A model generated the notes under the pieces. That model saw nothing but the letters and a program-made list of their open reading frames with translations, was not told the origin of the DNA and made no database searches. Both the position numbers and the translations under genes were made by a program. A stretch of 33,608 nucleotides of DNA. Source: Thermotogae bacterium (GTDB lineage: Bacteria; Hydrothermota; Hydrothermia; LBFQ01). Where the stretch lies: assembly GCA_013153965.1 (NCBI GenBank), contig JAADDJ010000027.1, positions 1 to 33,608 on the forward strand. The letters are read 5' to 3'. This document shows positions 8,834 through 17,878 of the stretch, piece by piece (position 1 is the stretch's first letter; every line of letters starts with the position of its first letter).

Positions 8834-9787
8834 TCATCTGCCAACCTTCCGGACGGTCGTCCCCCTGTAGTAGAACTTTAGAATCTTGCGGTAGTCCCAA
8901 CCTTTCTTGGCCTTTAGGATGGCCCCCCGCTGGCACAGGCCCACCCCGTGCCCCCTACCGGTCCCGATGAAGATGACGCCCGTCTGGGTGCACCAGTACG
9001 CGAAGACCGTGCTCGGAAGGCCGAACCTCCTGCGTATCTCGTACGCGTATAGGGTGTCCCCACCCAAGAACATAGCATACACCCTCAAGGACCCGGGTAT
9101 CCGTTTTACCCGTGGGCACGTTTTGAGCGGGGCGAAGACCTTCCACGTGTAGTGCGCGTTGTCGTCCTCAAAGCAGTCCTCGTCCTCCCCCGTCCAGAAG
9201 TACGGGAGACTCTTTCCCCCCTTCCAGACGTACCGGGGCTCACACACCCAACCGCCGCACGACGCGTGGTACAGGACCTCAACGGGTTTCCCCTGATATG
9301 TGAGAACGAGACCTTTGGTTTCGCGGGCCGCCCTACGATGTATGGCCTTGGTGCGCTTCCTTCCCTCGTATCTCTGGCAGTGGTCCCGGTCGCAGGCGTG
9401 GAATATGCCGTGCCGCTTTCCCCACCTCATCAGGAACGTTCGGGCAAGTACCGCTTGGGCCTTCAGAGCCTCAAGGGGGGCATCCCCCATCTCGCTCGCT
9501 ATCACGTGGGCGACGTACTCCTCGCGGGGGAGTTTGTTTATGATCCGGAAGGCGTTCCCCTTGGGCAGGAAAATCAACAGACCGGGGTAATCCCCCTTGA
9601 CGGGCTCAAGGAGTCGGGCGCTCTTCAGGGTGAGTTTCCTGCGCTTTACTCCGTTGACGATGAGCCGGCCGCCCTTCGCGGTTATCTTGTACTTCTTTCC
9701 CCCGGCCAAGGCGACGGCCCTCTTCACGAGGGCACCCCCGTATATCCCCACGAGAACGCTGTCGGGGAGAAGCGCCAGGAGCAGCAC
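8834..9787 (-). CDS. SpoIID/LytB domain protein
   Basis: LPREEYVAHVIASEMGDAPLEALKAQAVLARTFLMRWGKRH; GRGHGVGLCQRGAILKAKKGWDYRKILKFYYRGT; GTG start. Confidence 0.85.
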   Translation of the reverse strand: MLLLALLPDSVLVGIYGGALVKRAVALAGGKKYKITAKGGRLIVNGVKRRKLTLKSARLLEPVKGDYPGLLIFLPKGNAFRIINKLPREEYVAHVIASEMGDAPLEALKAQAVLARTFLMRWGKRHGIFHACDRDHCQRYEGRKRTKAIHRRAARETKGLVLTYQGKPVEVLYHASCGGWVCEPRYVWKGGKSLPYFWTGEDEDCFEDDNAHYTWKVFAPLKTCPRVKRIPGSLRVYAMFLGGDTLYAYEIRRRFGLPSTVFAYWCTQTGVIFIGTGRGHGVGLCQRGAILKAKKGWDYRKILKFYYRGTTVRKVGR

Positions 9788-9797
9788 GGGTCGCTAT

Positions 9798-11549
9798 CTA
9801 CTCCTTCTCCTCTATTCCCGAATCCTTGACCTTCTCACCCGGGGCTATGTACATACCTTTGAAGAGGTGACGCTTTATCTTCCGGGTCGTGGTCTTGGGG
9901 AACTCCTCGTAGCGGAGGGCGAAGCGCTTTATCCTCTTGTAGGGAGCCAACTCCTTGGATAGCCTCTCTATCTCGGAGGCGATCAGGTCGTAAATGAAGT
10001 CGTCGTTGGGCTTCACCCCACGTTTGCGGGCCTCATCCCTCACCGCGTCCAAGTTCGGATAGACCAGCGCCTGAACCTCCTCATCCCCGGTATCGGGATT
10101 CTTGGCTCCGAATACCAGTATCTCCTCAACGAAGGGAGATTCCAGTATCTTGCTCTCTATCTCCTCGGGGTATATGTTCTTGCCACCCTTGGTGACTATC
10201 ACCGCCTTCTTCCTGCCGGTGATGTACAGGTATCCGTCGTCATCCAGATACCCTATATCCCCCGTGAGGAACCATCCGTCCTCCGTGAAGACCTCGGCGT
10301 TGGCCTTGTCGTTCTTGTAATATCCCTTCATCACGACGGGCCCGCGCGCGGCTATCTCCCCCTCGCCCTCCTCGTTGGGGTCAAATATCTTTATCTCAAC
10401 TCCCGGTATGGGAACGCCCACGGAGGGGAGTCTCGGGTCGTGGGGGGGCGTAACGGTGAGAATGGGAGACGTCTCCGACAGACCGTAGCCTTGGATGACC
10501 TTGAATCCGAGCTCCTCCAGACCGCGCGCCACCCACAGTGGGAGGGCCGCGCCGCCGGAGACCATGAACTTGAGCCTGTCAAGGCCGAGGCGCTCGTGAA
10601 GCGGCTTAAAGAGTCTCCGATTCACCTTACGTCCTATCAAAGGTATCTTGGACGTGGCACGCAGAGCGTTGAAGGCGGCTCGGCGCGTTATGGGGGATTT
10701 GGAGACCTCCCGCAGTATCCTCGTGAGTATCTTCTCCAGAATGAGCGGAACGGTGAGCCAGACGGTGGGACGGGTGTCCCTCATATCCTGAAGCATGTGG
10801 TCCGGACGCAGGGATCTGGAGTACGATACCGTGGCCCCTATGTATATGGGCGACAGGAATCCCACGGTGCATTCATAGACGTGGTGGAGAGGCAGGATGG
10901 AGAAGAAGATGTCCTCCTCGTATATGGGTACGACCTGATATACCCCCTCAATATCGCTCATTATGTTGCGATGCGTGAGCATGACCCCCTTGGGAGAGCC
11001 GGTCGTTCCGGACGTGAATAGGACCTCCGCCAGATCCTCGGGCGAAACCTGAGTTCTATCAATACCCGAGTACCTCTCATCCAACGTTGCGAAGCTCGGG
11101 AGCTCCTCGTGCTCGTCCATGGACAGTATGCCCTTCAATCCAAGATCCTTCCGAGCCTCCAACATCTCGGGCACGTACCTGCCGGAGGCTATGACGTACT
11201 TCACGTCGGCGAAGTCCAGCAGATATCTCCTCTCCATGTCGTTGAGACGAGCGTCCAGAGGTATGACGGTCGCACCGGCCCACAGTATTCCGAGGTAGGC
11301 CTGCCCCCATTCCGGGCGATTCTCCCCTACGAGGGCTACGAAGTCCCCCCGCTTTATTCCGAACTCCTTCTGGAGGAACTCTGCTATCTTCCTGACCCTC
11401 TGGAGAGCCTGACCGTACGTGTAGGAGACCCAACCGTTCCCGCGACGTATCCTCGCCATCTCCTTGTCGGGAAGTCGGTTGGCCGTCAGCTCAAACATCT
11501 CCGTTATGGTACCTATGCCCTTAGGCTTCCGTATTATCCTGTGGCCCAT
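9798..11549 (-). CDS. Long-chain fatty acid--CoA ligase (AMP-dependent synthetase)
   Basis: EVLFTSGTTGSPKGVMLTHRNI; QGYGLSETSPILTV; GWFLTGDIGYLDDDGYLYITGRKKAVIVTKGGKNIYPEEIE. Confidence 0.93.
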   Translation of the reverse strand: MGHRIIRKPKGIGTITEMFELTANRLPDKEMARIRRGNGWVSYTYGQALQRVRKIAEFLQKEFGIKRGDFVALVGENRPEWGQAYLGILWAGATVIPLDARLNDMERRYLLDFADVKYVIASGRYVPEMLEARKDLGLKGILSMDEHEELPSFATLDERYSGIDRTQVSPEDLAEVLFTSGTTGSPKGVMLTHRNIMSDIEGVYQVVPIYEEDIFFSILPLHHVYECTVGFLSPIYIGATVSYSRSLRPDHMLQDMRDTRPTVWLTVPLILEKILTRILREVSKSPITRRAAFNALRATSKIPLIGRKVNRRLFKPLHERLGLDRLKFMVSGGAALPLWVARGLEELGFKVIQGYGLSETSPILTVTPPHDPRLPSVGVPIPGVEIKIFDPNEEGEGEIAARGPVVMKGYYKNDKANAEVFTEDGWFLTGDIGYLDDDGYLYITGRKKAVIVTKGGKNIYPEEIESKILESPFVEEILVFGAKNPDTGDEEVQALVYPNLDAVRDEARKRGVKPNDDFIYDLIASEIERLSKELAPYKRIKRFALRYEEFPKTTTRKIKRHLFKGMYIAPGEKVKDSGIEEKE

Positions 11550-11556
11550 GGCTGCT

Positions 11557-11562
11557 ATTATA
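11557..11562 (-). promoter_or_regulatory. -10 TATAAT, 7 nt before ATG of acyl-CoA ligase
   Basis: minus strand TATAAT-AGCAGCC-ATG. Confidence 0.65.
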
Positions 11563-11570
11563 GGGTGGGC

Positions 11571-13091
11571 TTATCGGACTATGACCTTCCTAACCTTCTC
11601 GCCTATCTTCACGAAATACGCGCCTGTTCCCAGGGAGACCGCTCTCTCACCCTCCAGAGCGCCTGACGACAGTAGTCTGCCGGACGCGGAGAGGATCTCG
11701 TATCTCCCCTCCCCGCGCAGGATGAGGGTGCGACCGACCACCTCAACGGAGGGAGTCTCCATCCCGCTCGGGGTCTCAACCACCCCATCGGGATCGTCCC
11801 ACGAGAGGCGACAGCTCCCATACACGCTGGAGGTGAAGACGGCCAGTATGGGTGAATCATCCTCACCCCTGAGGATGAAATCCACGCACGTGTCCCCATT
11901 GACATCCGCCAGAACGGAGTATCCCGAGCCGTAAGGCCCGCCGCCGTAGGTGTAGGACCACAGGGAGGAGCCCGTCGCGGCGTCTATGACCGTGAGGACC
12001 CCGTCGTGGTCGTTGTAGAGGATCTCGTATCCCGGATTGCTGGCGTCAAAATCTCCCACGGTTATCGGGGCGGAGCCGTGGGTCTCGGTCAGGGAGGTAG
12101 TGAGCCATATGATGGAGCCGTCGGCCCCGCTTATGGCCATGAGGGTGGTATCGCCGAAGTATCCGCTCTGGAATATGTCCCTGACACCGTCGCCGTCAAT
12201 ATCCCATCCGGACACGGGGGATTCGTGAGCGTCGTAAGAGAGATTTATGTAGGTGAGAGACGACCATCTGAGGGTGCCGTCCTCATTCACCCGGTAGATC
12301 TCCCGATCACTGCTTACGATGATGTCGTAGTGGCCATCCCCGTCAATGTCCTCAACGATGGGGGAGCTTATGTCGGAGTTGTATATGGACACGCTCCAGA
12401 GGAGGGAGCCGTCCAGACCGTTGAGAGCCTTGAGCCAGTAGCTGTCGTCATCCGCCACTATGACGTCCGGATATCCATCGCGGTTTATGTCCGCTACCGC
12501 GGGAACGCTGCCGATGGCGACGCCTTGAGAGCTGGACCATATGGTGGAGCCGTCGTATCCACGCCTGACGAAGGTCCCGGAGGATGTGGATACTATCACG
12601 TCCAGCAGGCCATCGCCGTCCATATCGGCCAGTCGCGGGGAGCCGTTGTAGGTGTAGCCCCCCAGAGAGGCGCTCCATAGGAGATGTCCATCGCTTCCGC
12701 TTAGGACGTACAGGGTCGCGTTGGAGGAGACGAAGGCCACCTCAAGGCTTGACGGATCCCCATCCATCTCGCCCGCGGCCGGAGTTGAGTATATACCGCT
12801 GGATGCCCGATAGGACCAGTTTATGACCCCGTCGGGCCCGTTGAAACACCGAAGATCCCCCACGTTGTCGCCCACGACTATGTTGGGAATGCCGTCCCCA
12901 TCAACGTCCATGACCATGGGGCCAGAATACACACCCGTGGATGCGCTGAGGCTATAACTCCAAAGCGGAACGAGGGAGGACACGCCCGAGAAGAGGGCGG
13001 TAGCCTGAGCGCGCCCGGTCCCCGCGTTATCCCTCTTGAAGCCGCACCATGCCATCGGAGGACATGCCGATATGATCAAAGCGAAGTACAT
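11571..13091 (-). CDS. Secreted FG-GAP/VCBS-repeat protein with T9SS-like C-terminal sorting domain
   Basis: Repeated D.DGDG..D motifs (VDGDGIPNIVVGD, MDGDGLLDVIVS, INRDGYPDVIVAD, IDGDGHYDIIVS, IDGDGVRDIF); tail YEILSASGRLLSSG...GAYFVKIGEKVRKVIVR. Confidence 0.85.
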   Translation of the reverse strand: MYFALIISACPPMAWCGFKRDNAGTGRAQATALFSGVSSLVPLWSYSLSASTGVYSGPMVMDVDGDGIPNIVVGDNVGDLRCFNGPDGVINWSYRASSGIYSTPAAGEMDGDPSSLEVAFVSSNATLYVLSGSDGHLLWSASLGGYTYNGSPRLADMDGDGLLDVIVSTSSGTFVRRGYDGSTIWSSSQGVAIGSVPAVADINRDGYPDVIVADDDSYWLKALNGLDGSLLWSVSIYNSDISSPIVEDIDGDGHYDIIVSSDREIYRVNEDGTLRWSSLTYINLSYDAHESPVSGWDIDGDGVRDIFQSGYFGDTTLMAISGADGSIIWLTTSLTETHGSAPITVGDFDASNPGYEILYNDHDGVLTVIDAATGSSLWSYTYGGGPYGSGYSVLADVNGDTCVDFILRGEDDSPILAVFTSSVYGSCRLSWDDPDGVVETPSGMETPSVEVVGRTLILRGEGRYEILSASGRLLSSGALEGERAVSLGTGAYFVKIGEKVRKVIVR

Positions 13092-13098
13092 AGGTTGA

Positions 13099-13104
13099 AT
13101 TTTA
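13099..13104 (-). promoter_or_regulatory. -10 TAAAAT, 7 nt before ATG at 13091
   Basis: minus strand TAAAAT-TCAACCT-ATG. Confidence 0.55.
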
Positions 13105-13119
13105 CGGAGGATAACGGAT

Positions 13120-14559
13120 TTATTTTTTCTTTTTCTTGCGGCGGCGTTTCTTCGTTTTTTTCTTCCCTTGCAGGAGATCCTTCGTTCGGTCTATTATCTC
13201 CCTCTCCTTATCCACGATCCTCGTCCAGAGATCCTTCTCCGCCTTTGCCGGTGGCTTTTCCCTCTCCTTGGGTTTATCCTCGGACTTCTCCTCGGGAAGC
13301 GGAGGCAGTATTATCCTCGTGAGGAACGTTCCCACCGTCATCCACAGGACGCTTATGAGGATGACGCCGAAGGCGTAGGCCAGAATGATCTCCGCCTTAT
13401 CGGTCAGGACGGCCCCTATGCTGAAGGCCACTATGGCGGAGACCAGACCGCGAGGCATCATGAAGAGGAGTATCCAAGCATCGCGCGCGTCTATGTCCCT
13501 ATCAACCTTGTAGAGGATGTAGGTGCTGATGGCCCTGACCAGAACCAGAAGTAGGAATACGCCGAGGATCCCTTGGATTATGCTCAGGTTGGCTATGTAC
13601 TCAACCTTGACGGTCATACCGAGGATTAGGAAGAAGAAGGTGCTGAAGACGAACGAAAGCTCCACGCTCGCCTGCTTGGTGAATTCGTCCAGGGAGAAGT
13701 TGAGCATATCCAGCTTCTCCCGACTTATACGCAGGAAGGGGATGATGCGATTGACGATGTTTTGGGCGTTTGATATGACCATACCCAGAATTATCGCGGC
13801 CAGGGGGCCGCTACCTCCCAGAAGCTCAACGAGCCAATACACGCCGAAGAGGACACCCAAAGTCAGGATGTAATAGACCTCATTCTGAACGAGAACCTTG
13901 ATGACCTGCAACCAGACGAAACCCACCACTATCGCGATTATCGTCGCGTTGACGATTGAGTTGAAGAGGTACTGGGCCACATTCACATTCCCCCCCATCA
14001 TCATGTTCAAAACCACGCTCGTCCCCACGACGATGTATATCTCCGCCAGGACGGCCTCAAACTTGGCTATTATGTTTGCCTCCGGGGATGTCTTGAGCTT
14101 GCTTATGGTGGGAAGGACTATGGCACCGCTCGTTCCTCCGAGCATTATCCCTATCAGCGCCCCCACGTAGGGATCCCCCCCGTAGGCCACCCACAGGAGG
14201 GCCACGGCGAGGGAGGATAGGAAGAACAGGACGCTTGAGAATACGAAGGCTATACCGAGCTTCTTCACCAGAGCATATACGTCCAGAGCGAGACCACCCT
14301 CAAAGAGGATGATGGCGAAGGCCATCGCTCCGAAGTAAGGCGCTATGATGAGGGCCAGATCCGGGGAGACGATGTGCAGTACGTTCGTCAGAAAGAAACC
14401 CAAGAGAATCAGAAAGAGGGTGGAGGGTATGCTGAACTTCTTAAATATGAGGTCGGCCACGAATCCCGCCAAGATTATGCCTGCTATGAAACCCAAAAAG
14501 GCGGAGGGGGAGAGCTTCCCCGTCCCACCGCCGGCGGTCAACACATAACTTAGAGGCAC
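13120..14559 (-). CDS. Cation/proton (CPA1-type) antiporter with long basic cytoplasmic tail
   Basis: Multi-TM protein; FEGGLALDVYALVKKLG; GGTSGAIVLPTISKL; MMPRGLVSAIVAFSIG; tail QGKKKTKKRRRKKKKK; GTG start. Confidence 0.85.
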   Translation of the reverse strand: MPLSYVLTAGGGTGKLSPSAFLGFIAGIILAGFVADLIFKKFSIPSTLFLILLGFFLTNVLHIVSPDLALIIAPYFGAMAFAIILFEGGLALDVYALVKKLGIAFVFSSVLFFLSSLAVALLWVAYGGDPYVGALIGIMLGGTSGAIVLPTISKLKTSPEANIIAKFEAVLAEIYIVVGTSVVLNMMMGGNVNVAQYLFNSIVNATIIAIVVGFVWLQVIKVLVQNEVYYILTLGVLFGVYWLVELLGGSGPLAAIILGMVISNAQNIVNRIIPFLRISREKLDMLNFSLDEFTKQASVELSFVFSTFFFLILGMTVKVEYIANLSIIQGILGVFLLLVLVRAISTYILYKVDRDIDARDAWILLFMMPRGLVSAIVAFSIGAVLTDKAEIILAYAFGVILISVLWMTVGTFLTRIILPPLPEEKSEDKPKEREKPPAKAEKDLWTRIVDKEREIIDRTKDLLQGKKKTKKRRRKKKKK

Positions 14560-14567
14560 GACAAGTT

Positions 14568-14573
14568 ATTATA
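14568..14573 (-). promoter_or_regulatory. -10 TATAAT, 8 nt before GTG at 14559
   Basis: minus strand TATAAT-AACTTGTC-GTG. Confidence 0.6.
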
Positions 14574-14585
14574 GAGTGGGGAGGG

Positions 14586-15551
14586 CTACAACCATCCCAC
14601 GAAAGTGCGTCCCCCGTTCTCCCTGAAGTAGTCTATCGTCAGACTTATCCCCTCCCTGAAGGTGTATCTCGGCTCCCACCCCAGAATCTCCCTGGCGCGT
14701 CTGTTGTCGGATACGAGATTGAAGACCTCCATGGCCTGCGGACGCACGAGGGCCGGATCCTGAACCACCTTTAGACGCTTGCCCAGAACCTCCTCAACCG
14801 TCCTCACCACATCCAAAACCGAATAGCTCCTGCCGACCCCGAGATTCACCTCCCCTCCGGGCGGGGTGTCCCTAAGTAGAGCCAAAACGAGGGCTCGGGC
14901 CGTATCCTTAACGTACGTGAAATCCCTGCGGGGTTTGAGGTTCCCCAGCCTCACCGTATCGCCCTTCAGGGCTTGAAGGATTATCCAAGGTATGAGGGCT
15001 CGGGGGGACTGTCGGGGTCCGTAGGTGTTGAACGGGCGCACTATGAAGGTGTTGAGGCCGTAGGCGTAATGGAAACTCCGCACCATGGCGTCGGCCCCCA
15101 CCTTGCTGGCGGCGTACGGGGAGCGGGGTCGGCGTGGCGAATCCTCCGACAGAGGCTCATTGCTGCCCCCGAAGATCTCGCTCGTGGATACGTGAATGAA
15201 TTTGGAGACGCCCGCCTCCAAAGCCGCCTTCAGGAGGTTGGTGGTGCCCACCACGTTGTTCATGGCGAAGTCTATGGGATTTTGGAAGGAGTAGGGTACC
15301 GATATCTGGGCCGCCAGATGCAGCACGGCATCTACGCCTTCGGTGGCCCTGCGGGTGGAGGTGTAATCCCGTATATCCCCCCAGTGGAGCTCCAGGTGAT
15401 CCAGAATCTCCCTCGGGAGTCGGGTCAGATTCCCCACGTAGCCGGTGGAGTTGTAGCGGAGGAAGACCCTAACGTCAAACCCTTCCCTCACCAGCTCCTC
15501 CACCGTATGGGAGCCTATGAATCCGCTGGCTCCCGTCAGGAGAACCTTCAT
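14586..15551 (-). CDS. NAD-dependent epimerase/dehydratase (extended SDR)
   Basis: MKVLLTGASGFIGSHTVEELVREG; SKFIHVSTSEIFGG; YAASKVGADAMV; RPFNTYGPRQSPRALIP. Confidence 0.92.
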   Translation of the reverse strand: MKVLLTGASGFIGSHTVEELVREGFDVRVFLRYNSTGYVGNLTRLPREILDHLELHWGDIRDYTSTRRATEGVDAVLHLAAQISVPYSFQNPIDFAMNNVVGTTNLLKAALEAGVSKFIHVSTSEIFGGSNEPLSEDSPRRPRSPYAASKVGADAMVRSFHYAYGLNTFIVRPFNTYGPRQSPRALIPWIILQALKGDTVRLGNLKPRRDFTYVKDTARALVLALLRDTPPGGEVNLGVGRSYSVLDVVRTVEEVLGKRLKVVQDPALVRPQAMEVFNLVSDNRRAREILGWEPRYTFREGISLTIDYFRENGGRTFVGWL

Positions 15552-16246
15552 TCGGCCAAGGCCTCCCCTATCTTACGGAACTCTTCCGGCTTCAGGCTCG
15601 CCCCTCCCACAAGGAAACCATCCACGCTCCTTACCGCGGCGAGGGAGGGGGCATTTTTGGCCTTAACGCTACCGCCGTAGAGGACCCTTAGGCCCGTCCT
15701 CTCCTTTATGAGGGTGTGCATCTCCTCAATCTGCTCGGGGGAGGCGTTCCTTCCGGTGCCTATGGCCCAGACCGGCTCGTAGGCTATCACCACATTCTCC
15801 GATGCCGGTACGTAGGACAGCTGTCGCAGAACCACATCGCGGTACCTCCCGGCCTCCCTATCCTCAAGATGCTCCCCGACGCAGTATATGACTTTGAGCC
15901 CGTGGGAGAGAGCGGCCTCGGCCTTCCTGCGTATGATCTCGTCGTCCTCCTTGAAAATGTTCCTGCGCTCGGAGTGCCCCACTATGACCCATCGGGCCCC
16001 CACACTCTTGAGCATCGTCGGGGATATCTCCCCGGTGAAGGCTCCCTTAGGCTCGTAGAATACGTTCTGTGCCCCCAACACCAACTCCTCGGTCCTGATC
16101 AGGGGCAGGAATACGAAGGGGGGGAAGAGAAGCTTGAGTAGGGGCAACCCTCTCAGGCGCTCGTCAATCTCCCGCGCCAACGCGAGGGCCTCCGGGAGAC
16201 CCTCCGGATTCATCTTCCAGTTTGCTGCTAAGATCCTTCTTTCCAT
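15548..16246 (-). CDS. tpiA: Triosephosphate isomerase
   Basis: ILAANWKMNPEG; GARWVIVGHSERRNIFKEDDE; VVIAYEPVWAIGTGRNASPEQIEEMH; LYGGSVKAKNA; VDGFLVGGASLKPEEF. Confidence 0.95.
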   Translation of the reverse strand: MERRILAANWKMNPEGLPEALALAREIDERLRGLPLLKLLFPPFVFLPLIRTEELVLGAQNVFYEPKGAFTGEISPTMLKSVGARWVIVGHSERRNIFKEDDEIIRRKAEAALSHGLKVIYCVGEHLEDREAGRYRDVVLRQLSYVPASENVVIAYEPVWAIGTGRNASPEQIEEMHTLIKERTGLRVLYGGSVKAKNAPSLAAVRSVDGFLVGGASLKPEEFRKIGEALAE

Positions 16247-16497
16247 ATGAGTCCTACCTCCTCCATCTCCTTGAGGAACCTCTTCACATCCTCCTCCACC
16301 TCATCCCTATCCACGCCGTACTCTTCGGACACCCTATCAACTATCTCGTCGTAGGAGGAGACGCCTCCGTCTATCAGGTAGAGGATGAACCATGCGGTGT
16401 TATTAAGGACGAACGTGTGCCCGCTCTCGTTGTCCCATACCACCACCTTATCCTCCAGAGGTTGGAAGGAGAAACGGGGATTTATGGCATACCTCAT
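16228..16497 (-). CDS. PqqD-family peptide chaperone-like protein
   Basis: 89 aa; NPRFSFQPLEDKVVVWDNESGHTFVLNNTAWFILYLIDGGVSSYDEIVDRVSEEYGVDRDEVEEDVKRFLKEMEEVGLI. Confidence 0.75.
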   Translation of the reverse strand: MRYAINPRFSFQPLEDKVVVWDNESGHTFVLNNTAWFILYLIDGGVSSYDEIVDRVSEEYGVDRDEVEEDVKRFLKEMEEVGLIWKEGS

Positions 16498-17033
16498 TTC
16501 TTTATGAAGGTGTTATAGACCAGAATGCCCAAGCTGAGGGCGCTCATGGCCACGGGTAGGAATTCCCGGGCCGAGGCCCACAGACTCTTGGGAACCACTA
16601 TCCTGTCTCCGGGTTTCAGGCGGGGATTGCTCACCTTCAGGTCCACTCCCTTGCCGTTCAGGGTTATGCGGGCCACGTCGGCGGTCGGCAAGGCTCCGGC
16701 CATCGTCAGGGCGTCGGCCAAGGTCATGCCCTTCACGTAGGGGACCATACCGGGTTTTTGAACCTCGCCCAGAACCATCACCCCCAAGGGTTGAACGTTC
16801 TTGACGCTAACTATCACGGGCAGGTCGTAGTAGGGCTTGAGGAGCTTGGAGAGGGTGTCAGAGAGCTCATCCATATTCATGCCGCATACCTCAAGGGTAC
16901 CCACGAGGGGGAAGAAGGCCGTACAGTCATCCAGAACCGGCGTCTCCACCCGGTACTCGTCGGCTCCAAACACCGAAACCACCAGTACGTCTCCCCTCTC
17001 CACCACCATCAACGACAGGATTATGGCCGTCAA
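16494..17033 (-). CDS. Polysaccharide export (Poly_export/SLBB) protein
   Basis: GDVLVVSVFGADEYRVETPVLDDCTAFFPLVGTLEVCGMNMDELSDTLSKLLKPYYDLPVIVSV..; LGEVQKPGMVPYVKGMTLADALTMAGAL; TTG start with AGGAG upstream. Confidence 0.85.
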   Translation of the reverse strand: MTAIILSLMVVERGDVLVVSVFGADEYRVETPVLDDCTAFFPLVGTLEVCGMNMDELSDTLSKLLKPYYDLPVIVSVKNVQPLGVMVLGEVQKPGMVPYVKGMTLADALTMAGALPTADVARITLNGKGVDLKVSNPRLKPGDRIVVPKSLWASAREFLPVAMSALSLGILVYNTFIKK

Positions 17034-17875
17034 TACCTCTCCTTATACCAGGTGAGCCTCACGCCGGCCCTGACGGACGCGTTGTTGTAGCCGGTACGTA
17101 CCTGGTCGTAGTAGTCGCGGTATCCGGGATTTACGCCGACGAGGTCCATCGTGCTCTCAAAGGACGTGAAGGATCCCGAGATGAAGAAGCCCAGCCACGG
17201 TTGCACGTAGAAGTCCGCACCCGCGGATATGGCGAAGTATATCGTGTTCCCGGTGCCGGAGGCGTTGCCCAGAGGATCCGACGACTGGAAGGAGACCTGC
17301 GCCCACGCCACGTGCCCCCCTATCCACGGGAGGAGTCCCCTACCGTCGGAGTAGAGCTTCTCCACCTCAATGTAGAAACGGCCCGATAGACCCATGGAGA
17401 GGTACTTGACGTTGGAGTTGGGGACCGGCCAGTTTATGCTGTTCTTGACGATGGAATCGGCCGTGTCGGGGAAGGGTATCCCGTAGCCGAAGGCGAAACG
17501 TTTGGTGGATACGGTGAAACCTACGTACGTCCATGAGTAGGGATCCTTATAGTGGGCGAGGGTTAGGGACACATCTTGGAAGAAGGAGGTATCAACGTAG
17601 GTGGTGTCATCAAAGTTGGGTTTCCAACCGTAGAAGTATCCCTCCGTGAAGTCCAGCACCACACCCCAAGTATTCCACCGTACGAAGGCACCTCCTCCGA
17701 AGTGGGAGGATGAGGACGAGAGTCCCTTGGCCGTGTAGGGAGATTGGAAGCTCTGGACGTTTATCACACGCTCCTCGTAATCGGCCGCTCCGTATCCGTA
17801 TATCCCAACGTAGAGGACGTTGGGACCGCTCATCCAAGGTGGCAGGTTAGAACCTGCTAAAAGTGCGACTATCAT
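17030..17875 (-). CDS. Predicted outer-membrane beta-barrel protein
   Basis: Alternating aromatic strands, no cytoplasmic domain; ends VRAGVRLTWYKERY; SD GGAGGT-AGAAC-ATG. Confidence 0.55.
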   Translation of the reverse strand: MIVALLAGSNLPPWMSGPNVLYVGIYGYGAADYEERVINVQSFQSPYTAKGLSSSSSHFGGGAFVRWNTWGVVLDFTEGYFYGWKPNFDDTTYVDTSFFQDVSLTLAHYKDPYSWTYVGFTVSTKRFAFGYGIPFPDTADSIVKNSINWPVPNSNVKYLSMGLSGRFYIEVEKLYSDGRGLLPWIGGHVAWAQVSFQSSDPLGNASGTGNTIYFAISAGADFYVQPWLGFFISGSFTSFESTMDLVGVNPGYRDYYDQVRTGYNNASVRAGVRLTWYKERY

Positions 17876-17878
17876 GTT

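Noticed and set aside
14881-14915. Possible second parS-like site (acgtacgtgaaatcc)
   Set aside because: Only one half-site resembles parS and the palindrome is not maintained.
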